From contig JAESTY010000102.1 in the NCBI GenBank assembly GCA_016763355.1, positions 1-9,767 on the forward strand: DNA of 9,767 bases, read 5' to 3'. Position numbers and translations under genes: made by a program. Origin of the DNA: Immundisolibacteraceae bacterium. Lineage in GTDB: Bacteria; Pseudomonadota; Gammaproteobacteria; Immundisolibacterales; Immundisolibacteraceae. Within the stretch, counting starts at the first letter, position 1, and every line of letters begins with the position of its first letter. This document shows positions 1 to 6,038 of this stretch, in pieces. The notes beneath the pieces are model-generated. The model was not told where the DNA came from and did no database searches. It worked only from the letters and a program-made list of their open reading frames with translations.

Positions 1-149
1 ATCTGCCGGCGCTGGAGGGGTTAGCAATTCCTAGCGTGGCGGTCGCACCCATCGGTGCAAGGCTAGCCCACACCCTGCCAACCGCAACTTTGAAAAAAGT
101 CTTTGCAGTCTTCCTGTTGGTCATAGGAACAAAGATGTTACTGAGCTAA
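1..149 (+). CDS. TauE/SafE (TSUP) family membrane transporter, C-terminal fragment
   Basis: The reading frame is open from the window edge (first full codon at base 3) to TAA at 147-149, giving 49 residues; the start lies outside the window. The fragment reads as a short loop (LPALEGLAIPSVAVAPIGAR), then LAHTLPTATLKKVF, then a hydrophobic last helix (about residues 34-48). The pattern of 'P-G/A-x-x-A...LP...LKK-x-F-A-x-F-L-L' is typical of the last two helices of TSUP (TauE/SafE/YfcA) proteins, which are inner-membrane carriers linked to sulfite, organosulfonate or other anion export. The substrate cannot be told from this fragment. It converges on thyA with 182 bases between; in Pseudomonas a TSUP gene is, as I recall, near lgt-thyA, which fits the neighbourhood. 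The identification rests on a short fragment. Confidence 0.7.
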   Translation, partial: LPALEGLAIPSVAVAPIGARLAHTLPTATLKKVFAVFLLVIGTKMLLS

Positions 150-331
150 ATCGGGCCGGATCGAGCTGGAACGAAAACGCGCTTAGTAAAATTACTCTAT
201 GTGTCATTGCCAATCATTAAGGCTCATTGCTGATTTTTTCAAAGACTGACCCATCCTCCGTCAGCCAACCAGCCAGCCACTACAAAACGGTCCAACAACA
301 AGCAAGGCCAGGCTATCCTCTAGCAATACCC

Positions 332-1126
332 TCAGACTGCTATTGGCGCTGCTATATGGGCTTGCGGCTGATAATTCACCACTTCAATATCTTCAAAACT
401 AAAAGCAAATAACGAATTAATCGCCGGATTAAGTTTTACCGATGGTAACTCTCCGGGCTGGCGTGCTAGCTGCAAATCCGCCTGCTGTAGATGGTTTTCA
501 TAAAGATGGGCATCGCCAAGGGTATGCACAAACTCCCCTGGTTTCAGGCCGCAGGCCTGAGCCACCATCAAAGTTAACAAGCCATAAGAAGCAATATTAA
601 AAGGCAGGCCGAGAAATATATCTGCACTGCGCTGATATAGCTGACACGACAATTTACCTTCAGCCACATAAAACTGAAACATGGTATGACAAGGTGGCAA
701 CGCCATCTGATCAACCAGTGCAACATTCCAGGCCGAAACCAGCAGGCGGCGGGAATCTGGATTGGTTTTTATCTGCTCGATCACCGCGCTTAGCTGGTCA
801 ATATGAGCGCCATCGTAGCCAGGCCAGCTGCGCCATTGCACCCCATACACCGGGCCCAGTTCACCGGACTCGTCGGCCCACTCGTCCCAAATTGACACCT
901 TATTTTGGTGCAGCCAGGCAACGTTTGAATCGCCCCGTAGAAACCACAATAATTCGTAAATAATTGACCGCAAGTGCACCTTCTTGGTGGTCAATAATGG
1001 AAAACTCTTCGCTAGATCAAACCGCATCTGATGGCCAAAAATACTCCGAGTTCCCGTACCGGTTCGATCCGATTTGACCACGCCGTGATCTCTAACATGG
1101 GCCATCAATTCCAGATACTGCTGCAT
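332..1126 (-). CDS. thyA: thymidylate synthase
   Basis: Converts dUMP and 5,10-methylene-tetrahydrofolate to dTMP and dihydrofolate in the cytosol, the only de novo source of thymidine nucleotides in organisms that use ThyA. The 264-residue protein has exactly the E. coli length, and active-site residues fall at the E. coli numbers: Arg21, Glu58, Trp80, the nucleophile Cys146 in LPPCHT, Arg126-Arg127 from the partner subunit of the dimer, Asp169 in QRSADI, Asn177, and His207/Tyr209 in DAHLYEN. It lacks the roughly 50-residue insertion of Lactobacillus-type enzymes. The C-terminus PIAV is close to the E. coli PVAI that closes over the active site. The ATG at 1124-1126 follows a good ribosome binding site (AGAGGTAA on the minus strand). 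The gene appears to stand alone: lgt, often just upstream, is absent here, and it runs away from apaG. Confidence 0.98.
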   Translation of the reverse strand: MQQYLELMAHVRDHGVVKSDRTGTGTRSIFGHQMRFDLAKSFPLLTTKKVHLRSIIYELLWFLRGDSNVAWLHQNKVSIWDEWADESGELGPVYGVQWRSWPGYDGAHIDQLSAVIEQIKTNPDSRRLLVSAWNVALVDQMALPPCHTMFQFYVAEGKLSCQLYQRSADIFLGLPFNIASYGLLTLMVAQACGLKPGEFVHTLGDAHLYENHLQQADLQLARQPGELPSVKLNPAINSLFAFSFEDIEVVNYQPQAHIAAPIAV

Positions 1127-1479
1127 CGTTACCTCTGTTTATTTAACCCTGAATCAACACAAATTCGGTTGTCTGCCCCAACCCAGGCCGTGGTTCAACC
1201 ATCCCGATAACAACATATAATTTACACCCTGAACCAAGTATGATTCACCGAAACAGAAGGTTCGAATCAAATAGTAAAATTGGGTGTTATTGCCCTTAAA
1301 AACAACAATCGAATAACGCTTAAAACTTATCACGACTGCCTTAACCCCAGCAGCAAAGTTCAGGCGCAAATAAAAACAGGGTCGTAAACCTGAACCAGAT
1401 TCAGCCACAAACCTCTTAACCGAGGCTAACAATCCGTTCGATAACCAGTTTAATAAACCATTATTTTAAAGCGTAGTGT
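1127..1479. promoter_or_regulatory. divergent intergenic region between thyA and apaG
   Basis: These 353 bases must hold the promoters of both thyA (leftward) and the apaG cluster (rightward). No convincing gene is present: the only long open frame, minus strand 1154-1432, needs a TTG start, lacks a ribosome binding site and reads as low-complexity hydrophobic protein. Visible structure includes three copies of the 11-base word ANCCTGAAYCA (1146-1156, 1226-1236, 1387-1397), the near-palindrome TGGTTCAACCA at 1191-1201, and CCTC-TTAACC-GAGG at 1412-1425. I looked for a TPP riboswitch because thiS and thiG lie downstream, but the conserved CTGAGA and ACCCTT...GAACCTGAT blocks are not there. No ribosomal or tRNA gene is present. 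Confidence 0.5.
1426..1454 (+). promoter_or_regulatory. candidate sigma-70 promoter for apaG-thiS-thiG-trmB
   Basis: CTAACA at 1426-1431 matches four of six bases of the -35 consensus. TTTAAT at 1449-1454 matches five of six of the -10 consensus, with a 17-base spacer. It would start transcription about 18 bases upstream of the apaG ATG. The region is AT-rich, so a chance match is quite possible. No mapped start site supports it. Confidence 0.25.
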
Positions 1480-1866
1480 ATGCCAGCCATGACCCAGGAC
1501 AACCAAGTAAACGTCGCCGTCGAATCAAACTATGTCGAGGCCCAATCACAGCCTGACATGGAGCGTTTTGTATTTTCCTACACCATCACTCTCACTAACC
1601 AGGGCAATTTCCCAGCTCGGCTACTTTCCCGCCACTGGGTAATCACCGATGCCAACGAACAGGTGCGTGAAGTAAAGGACATTGGTGTGGTTGGCAAAAA
1701 TCCGCGGATCAACCCGGGGAAAAGTTTCACCTATAGCAGTCACGCCGTATTAGAAACCCCCCACGGCATGCTTCAGGGCAGCTACGAGATGCTCAGCGAT
1801 AATGGTGACTCCTTCGTCGCTACCATCCCTGATTTTAATGTCTCTGTACCCAGCCATTTACATTGA
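1480..1866 (+). CDS. apaG: ApaG domain protein
   Basis: A 128-residue protein of the ApaG family (E. coli ApaG is about 125 residues), a single fibronectin-III/immunoglobulin-like beta-sandwich domain. E. coli apaG mutants have been tied to Co2+ resistance and Mg2+ efflux, but the biochemical role is unsettled. Family landmarks are FSYTITLTNQG (residues 32-42), LLSRHWVITDAN (48-59), GVVGKNPRINPG (69-80) and the signature LETPHGMLQGSYEM (91-104). The glycine loop usually written GEGVVGEQP reads DIGVVGKNP here, so the first glycine of the GxGxxG motif is missing. The ATG at 1480 is chosen; an ATG at 1489 would remove three residues, and neither has a clear ribosome binding site. The stop overlaps the next gene by four bases. 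ApaG is usually next to rsmA and apaH, so its place before thiamine genes is less usual. Confidence 0.93.
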   Translation: MPAMTQDNQVNVAVESNYVEAQSQPDMERFVFSYTITLTNQGNFPARLLSRHWVITDANEQVREVKDIGVVGKNPRINPGKSFTYSSHAVLETPHGMLQGSYEMLSDNGDSFVATIPDFNVSVPSHLH

Positions 1867-2066
1867 TCACTATTTCCGTCAACAACGAGCTGCAGCAACT
1901 TAACCAAACCTGCTCTGTTGCTGACTTCCTAATTGAACGGGGATTGACTGGCAAACGCCTCGCGGTAGAACTGAACCGCCAGATAGTACCTCGCAGTCAA
2001 CATTCTGATCAGATGCTCAGCGATGGCGATAAAATGGAAATCATTCACGCCATTGGCGGTGGGTGA
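1863..2066 (+). CDS. thiS: sulfur carrier protein ThiS
   Basis: A 67-residue ubiquitin-fold protein that carries sulfur as a C-terminal thiocarboxylate and hands it to ThiG to form the thiazole ring of thiamine. The N-terminal strand MITISVNNELQQL, the central SVADFLIERGL helix, the AVELNRQIVPRSQ strand and the LSDGDKMEIIHAIGGG tail all fit the family, ending in the essential Gly-Gly carboxylate. ThiF normally adenylates this end. The only plausible start is TTG at 1863-1865, which overlaps the apaG stop in TTGA. No Shine-Dalgarno sequence is evident, so translation probably depends on ribosomes finishing apaG. Length is normal for the family. Confidence 0.95.
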   Translation: MITISVNNELQQLNQTCSVADFLIERGLTGKRLAVELNRQIVPRSQHSDQMLSDGDKMEIIHAIGGG

Positions 2067-2074
2067 TTTTTTCA

Positions 2075-2875
2075 ATGAGTAATCCAATTATGAACAAACT
2101 CGCACCCATGACCATCGCTGGCACAGACTTTCAATCTCGACTACTGGTCGGCACTGGCAAATACAAAGACCTCAACGAAACCCGCGAAGCCATTGTTGCC
2201 AGCGGCGCTGAAATCGTCACCGTTGCCATTCGCCGAGTCAACATCGGCCAAAACCCGAATGAGCCCAGCTTGCTAGATGTGATCTCGCCAGATGAATACA
2301 CCATCTTGCCCAACACCGCGTTTTGTTACACCGCCGAAGAAGCAATACGAACTCTGCAACTAGCCCGTGAACTACTCGACGGCCACAAGCTGGTGAAACT
2401 CGAAGTATTGGGTGATGAAAAGACCCTGTTCCCTAACACTGTCGAAACCCTGAAAGCCGCGGAGGTGCTCATCGCCGACGGCTTCGATGTGATGGTCTAC
2501 ACCTCAGACGATCCTATTCTGGCAAAACGCTTCGAAGAGATGGGCTGTGTTGCCGTGATGCCACTCGCAGGTCCGATCGGTTCTGGGCTGGGCATCTGCA
2601 ACCCCTACAACATCCGACTAATTTTAGAAAACGCCAAGGTGCCCATTCTGGTTGATGCGGGTGTCGGCACCGCCAGCGATGCCGCCATCGCAATGGAACT
2701 TGGCTGCGAAGGCGTATTGATGAACACCGCCATCGCCGGTGCCAAAAACCCGGTACTGATGGCAAGCGCGATGAAAAAAGCCGTCGAAGCCGGACGCGAA
2801 GCTTTCCTGGCTGGCCGAATTCCTCGCAAACTATACGCCAGCGCCTCGTCGCCGATAGACGGCATCATTAGTTGA
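2075..2875 (+). CDS. thiG: thiazole synthase ThiG
   Basis: A TIM-barrel enzyme that condenses 1-deoxy-D-xylulose 5-phosphate, dehydroglycine and ThiS-thiocarboxylate into the thiamine thiazole phosphate. Numbering from the ATG at 2075 (266 residues): SRLLVGTGKYKD near the N-terminus, the Schiff-base lysine Lys108 in LVKLEV, YTSDDP at about 142-147, the phosphate-binding PLAGPIGSGLGI, VDAGVGTASDAA (Asp194) and NTAIAGAKNP. The C-terminus LYASASSPIDG is also conserved. The otherwise conserved PNTAG segment reads PNTAF here (Phe83). A GTG at 2063 would overlap the thiS stop (GTGA) and add four residues. I prefer ATG 2075 because GGTGGGTG lies about nine bases upstream. The 3' end overlaps trmB by four bases, as expected for one operon. 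Confidence 0.95.
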   Translation: MSNPIMNKLAPMTIAGTDFQSRLLVGTGKYKDLNETREAIVASGAEIVTVAIRRVNIGQNPNEPSLLDVISPDEYTILPNTAFCYTAEEAIRTLQLARELLDGHKLVKLEVLGDEKTLFPNTVETLKAAEVLIADGFDVMVYTSDDPILAKRFEEMGCVAVMPLAGPIGSGLGICNPYNIRLILENAKVPILVDAGVGTASDAAIAMELGCEGVLMNTAIAGAKNPVLMASAMKKAVEAGREAFLAGRIPRKLYASASSPIDGIIS

Positions 2876-3648
2876 CCGATTCATCCATCGTTCAAACATC
2901 GGTAGAGTCAACTGCCGATCCGATCATCGAAAACCCGACTACCCACCATCGCCCGATTCGTAGCTTCGTGATCCGCTCCGGACGCATGACCCGAGCACAG
3001 AGTCGGGCCATGGATGCCCATTGGCAGGAATACGGTATCGGGTCCGATACCAGACCAAATAACGCTACTGACGATGAAGCAAAGTCCAACAAACTTGATT
3101 ATCAGCAGCTATTTGATCGTCAGGCCCCCACCTTCCTGGAAATTGGTTTTGGCATGGGCCAGTCGCTGGTTGCCATGGCTAAAATGCGCCCCCAGGATAA
3201 TTTTATTGGCGTCGATGTTTGCGAACCGGGAATTGGTTCTGTTATCGGGCTAGCGGTCCGCGAACAGGTTAAAAACCTACGCATTGTGCAGGGCGATGCG
3301 GTGGAGTTATTACGCCATCGGATTACCGAGCAATCGCTCAGCGGGGTTTATATATTTTTCCCTGATCCCTGGCACAAACGCCGCCATCACAAACGCCGCC
3401 TGATTCAATCCAACTTTGTTGACCTGATTATCTCGCGTCTGCGCATTGGCGGTCACCTGCATGCAGCGACCGACTGGGAAGACTACGCTCGCCATATCAG
3501 CAAAACTCTGGCCAGTAGCAGTCTGACTAACCAGGCACCCGATAGCGAATATTGCCCGCGCCCGGACTATCGATCGCTAACCAAGTATGAAGCCCGCGGC
3601 CAGCGTCTGGGCCACGGGGTTTGGGATCTGATCTACCAGAAGAACTAG
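2872..3648 (+). CDS. trmB: tRNA (guanine-N7-)-methyltransferase
   Basis: Methylates N7 of G46 in the variable loop of many tRNAs, using S-adenosylmethionine. The 258-residue protein has the family's N-terminal RPIRSFVIRSGR (27-38), SAM motif I LEIGFGMG (89-96), the acidic residue in FIGVDV, GDAVELL (131-137), the signature FFPDPWHKRRHHKRR (142-156), ATDWEDYA (179-186) and the C-terminal TKYEARGQRLGHGVWDL. It is longer than E. coli TrmB (239) because of a longer N-terminal tail and a hydrophilic insertion near residues 52-75. The start must be TTG at 2872: no ATG, GTG or other TTG lies between it and the conserved RPIRSF segment. That codon overlaps the thiG stop as TTGA, so the gene is the last member of the apaG-thiS-thiG-trmB transcript. 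Confidence 0.96.
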   Translation: MTDSSIVQTSVESTADPIIENPTTHHRPIRSFVIRSGRMTRAQSRAMDAHWQEYGIGSDTRPNNATDDEAKSNKLDYQQLFDRQAPTFLEIGFGMGQSLVAMAKMRPQDNFIGVDVCEPGIGSVIGLAVREQVKNLRIVQGDAVELLRHRITEQSLSGVYIFFPDPWHKRRHHKRRLIQSNFVDLIISRLRIGGHLHAATDWEDYARHISKTLASSSLTNQAPDSEYCPRPDYRSLTKYEARGQRLGHGVWDLIYQKN

Positions 3649-3707
3649 CGCTATTCGTTTATTTAGCGATACCCGATCGCACTTTAATCAAACCGCCTTA
3701 AAAGCCA

Positions 3708-4925
3708 TCACCCAAGCAGATGACTGACCATGCCATCTGCTAGTTTGGGTTCAAACCAGGTCGATTTTGGCGGCATCACCTGGTCAGCATCGGCCACCGC
3801 CATTAACGCATCCAGAGAAGTGGGGTAAAGCGAAAACGCCACGGCCATTTCGCCGCTGTCTACACGACGTTCCAGCCCCTTTAAACCACGTATTCCACCC
3901 ACAAAATCTACCCGCTTATCGCGTCGAGGGTCAGAAATCCCCAGCAGCGGCTCAATCAGCAAGCCGTGCAACAAAGAAACATCTAACCGGGCAACCGGGT
4001 CGTCGTCGGGTATTTTTTCAGCGCTAACCTTTAGCCGATACCATTTTTTTGCCAGGTACATGCCAAATTCAGCTGGCCCGGCTGGTTTTACCGGATCTGT
4101 CTCCTCAGTAAGCTCAAAGCGCTGCTTAACGGCCAGTAGAAATTCCTCCTCACTCTGACCCTGAAGATCGGTCACTACCCGGTTGTAATCAAATATCTGT
4201 ACCGCACGATCCGAGAACAACACCGACAAAAAATAATCAGCACCTGCAACCCCCCCACGCTCGGCAAATCTTGCTGCCGCCGCACTGCGATGATGACCAT
4301 CGGCGATATAGAGCGAGTCCATGGCGTCCACCAGACCAGTTATTTCATCAATAACGGCCTGATCACGCACTACCCACATCAGGTGGCGCACACCATCACC
4401 GAGGGTAACGTCCACTTCGGCAGGCAGCTGAGTCGACTCCAGCAGTAGCTTATCCAGACGTTGCTGGGCCCGATAAACCAGGAACACCGGCCCAGTTTGA
4501 GCTTGCGTGACATCGATATGGCGCACCCGATCCTGCTCTTTTTCGGGCCGGGTAAATTCATGTTTGCGAATACGGTTCTGGTTATAAGCCTCGACCGAAG
4601 CCACTGCCACCAGCCCGGTCTGGCTATGCTCACCCATCACCAGCTGATAGACGTAGTAATGCGGCACCGGATCGCGCTGCAACAACCCCTCGCTAATCAA
4701 TGCCTGCAAATTGATATTGCCCTGTTGATAAACCTCATCGCTGAAAGGGTCGGTACCCGTTGGCAGATCAATTTCAGGTTTTGAAACGTGTAAAAAGGAA
4801 TGTGGACGGCCTGCCACCTGAGTCCTTGCTTCATCGGTGTTGAGTACATCGTAGGGCGGAGCCAACAGATCCCCTGCCCTACTAGGCACCGGCCGAAGTC
4901 CGGTAAACGGGCGAATGAGCGACAT
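3708..4925 (-). CDS. DUF1015 family protein
   Basis: A 405-residue soluble protein of the DUF1015 family (COG4198 as I recall it). Family landmarks: IRPFTGLRP at the N-terminus, APPYDV (22-27), RKHEFTRPEKEQDR (120-133), the His-rich signature YIADGHHRSAAAARF (206-220) and the C-terminal MPPKSTWFEPKLADG (384-398). Length is normal for the family and no signal peptide or membrane segment is seen. The clustered conserved Asp, His, Arg, Lys and Glu residues suggest an enzyme. In some other phyla such genes neighbour serA/serC, which has fed ideas about serine metabolism; no such neighbour is here, so I assign no function. The ATG at 4923-4925 has a good upstream AAGGATA. It converges on trmB (59-base gap) and diverges from the alpha/beta hydrolase. 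Confidence 0.9.
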   Translation of the reverse strand: MSLIRPFTGLRPVPSRAGDLLAPPYDVLNTDEARTQVAGRPHSFLHVSKPEIDLPTGTDPFSDEVYQQGNINLQALISEGLLQRDPVPHYYVYQLVMGEHSQTGLVAVASVEAYNQNRIRKHEFTRPEKEQDRVRHIDVTQAQTGPVFLVYRAQQRLDKLLLESTQLPAEVDVTLGDGVRHLMWVVRDQAVIDEITGLVDAMDSLYIADGHHRSAAAARFAERGGVAGADYFLSVLFSDRAVQIFDYNRVVTDLQGQSEEEFLLAVKQRFELTEETDPVKPAGPAEFGMYLAKKWYRLKVSAEKIPDDDPVARLDVSLLHGLLIEPLLGISDPRRDKRVDFVGGIRGLKGLERRVDSGEMAVAFSLYPTSLDALMAVADADQVMPPKSTWFEPKLADGMVSHLLG

Positions 4926-5079
4926 TAAATTATCCTTATCATTGTCAGTTTATGATTCGCTATAAGCTCGCAGATTAGAGCACCTAAAATCGTTATTTGG
5001 AATCCCAAACAGCCGCTCATTAGACGAAATAAAATAGACTAACGAACTTCAACCACGCGACACCTCTAGAGCAGCCCTT
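4926..5079. promoter_or_regulatory. divergent promoter region, DUF1015 gene / alpha/beta hydrolase
   Basis: This 154-base AT-rich gap separates two genes that point away from each other, so it should carry both promoters. No strong -35/-10 pair stands out on either strand. A small dyad, TTTGG-AATC-CCAAA at 4996-5009, sits near the middle and could be an operator, but a five-base arm is weak evidence. Confidence 0.3.
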
Positions 5080-5865
5080 ATGAATAACAACACTGCGCCT
5101 TCGCCTGAATTCCTACCGCGTGATGATGGCCATCAAATCGCCTATCACCGGTTGGCAGGACAATCCCCCGGAGTGATTTTCTGTGGCGGTTTTATGTCGG
5201 ACATGACCGGCACCAAGGCCCAGACTCTTGAAGCACACTGCGCAGCCCAGGGCCGAGCTTTTGTGCGTTTCGACTATTTAGGCCATGGCCAGTCAAGTGG
5301 CAAGTTTGCTGACGGCACCATTGGAAGATGGCAAGAGGACTCACTGGCCGTGTTCGATGAGCTAACTGAAGGACCACAGGTGGTGGTTGGATCATCAATG
5401 GGCGGCTGGATTAGCTTGCTACTGGCGCTGCAGCGACCAGAACGGATACAGGGGTTATTGCTGCTGGCTCCCGCACCTGACTTCACCGAGCAGATGTTTA
5501 ATCAGGAATTCAACGACGCTGAACGCGCCCAACTAAAAAAACACGGCCGAGTTCTCAGGCCCACCGATTATGGCGATCAGCCCTATACCATTACCCAAAA
5601 TCTGATTAACGAAGCTCGCCAGCAGCTGCTGTTAACTCGCGACCAGATTGAGGTCAGCTGCCCGGTTGATATCGTTCACGGCATGCAGGATACCGACGTC
5701 GCCTGGCAGCGCTCTTTGTTATTAACAGAAAAGCTGCGGAGCCAGCGAGTCGCCCTCCACTATATAAAACAGGGTGATCATCGCCTCTCCGAGCCTGAAG
5801 ACCTAAAACGGCTGTGCCATCTGGTCGAAGGCCTATGGCATCCCTATCCCGAAGAGCAACACTAA
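5080..5865 (+). CDS. alpha/beta hydrolase, ABHD10-like
   Basis: A 261-residue alpha/beta-hydrolase. The oxyanion-loop segment VIFCGGFMSDMTGTKA (32-47) and FDYLGHGQSSG (64-74) resemble ABHD10, the eukaryotic mitochondrial esterase/depalmitoylase, and its proteobacterial relatives. The nucleophile elbow is GSSMGG with Ser106. The likely acid is Asp204 in HGMQDTDV, and the base is His234 in QGDHRLSEPED. These fall in the canonical order after strands 5, 7 and 8, so the triad looks intact. There is no signal peptide, so the protein should be cytosolic. The substrate is unknown: acyl-thioester or ester hydrolysis is the family expectation, while assignment to depalmitoylation would be inference. 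The ATG at 5080 is used although its ribosome binding site is weak. It lies 173 bases before the amidohydrolase gene and may be transcribed separately. Confidence 0.87.
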   Translation: MNNNTAPSPEFLPRDDGHQIAYHRLAGQSPGVIFCGGFMSDMTGTKAQTLEAHCAAQGRAFVRFDYLGHGQSSGKFADGTIGRWQEDSLAVFDELTEGPQVVVGSSMGGWISLLLALQRPERIQGLLLLAPAPDFTEQMFNQEFNDAERAQLKKHGRVLRPTDYGDQPYTITQNLINEARQQLLLTRDQIEVSCPVDIVHGMQDTDVAWQRSLLLTEKLRSQRVALHYIKQGDHRLSEPEDLKRLCHLVEGLWHPYPEEQH

Positions 5866-5928
5866 AAAAGGCAAATACGAGTTACATAACTTATCAATTA
5901 ATAACAATCACCACTTGCCTTGGCCAGT

Positions 5929-5957
5929 GCTATTGGTTTGAATAGCCAATAACCAAT
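5929..5957. promoter_or_regulatory. nested inverted repeats upstream of the amidohydrolase gene (operator candidate)
   Basis: ATTGGTT at 5932-5938 and AACCAAT at 5951-5957 form a perfect seven-base dyad with a 12-base gap. Nested inside are GCTATT (5929-5934) with AATAGC (5941-5946) and TATTGG (5931-5936) with CCAATA (5946-5951). The set lies 82-110 bases upstream of the amidohydrolase ATG. The geometry suits a dimeric regulator site; alternatively the overlapping pairs could form mutually exclusive RNA hairpins. No run of T follows, so it is not an intrinsic terminator for the upstream gene. Confidence 0.35.
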
Positions 5958-6038
5958 CAAGCTCGCTGATCACAATCCAAACAATCAATTTCAGCTCAGC
6001 TTTAGATTTCCCGTGGATACCCTTGAGAGGAGGCAATC

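Noticed and set aside
246..264. CTGAC-N9-GTCAG after thyA as a terminator
   Set aside because: Five pairs with a long loop, and the minus-strand sequence after it (TCTTTG) is not a real T-tract.
227..412. Plus-strand open frame of 61 codons at the thyA 3' end
   Set aside because: It runs into the antisense of thyA, needs a non-ATG start and resembles no family; most likely chance.
1259..1268. GGTTCGAATC, like a tRNA T-loop
   Set aside because: The flanking bases do not pair as a T-stem and there is no acceptor or anticodon arm nearby.
1380..1410. Possible TPP riboswitch before thiS/thiG (AACCTGAACCAGATTCAG resembles part of a THI box)
   Set aside because: The CTGAGA block and the ordered ACCCTT-GAACCTGAT core are missing, and the cluster begins with apaG; the likeness is superficial.
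1154..1432. Minus-strand open frame of 92 codons upstream of thyA
   Set aside because: It needs a TTG start, has no ribosome binding site, has unusual aromatic/hydrophobic composition without a recognisable motif, and fills the region expected to hold both promoters.
3649..3668. CGCTA-N10-TAGCG hairpin between trmB and the DUF1015 gene
   Set aside because: Only five pairs, a ten-base loop and no T-run on either strand; too weak to call a terminator.
4461..4784. Plus-strand open frame of 107 codons inside the DUF1015 gene
   Set aside because: It is antisense to a gene with complete family motifs and has none of its own.
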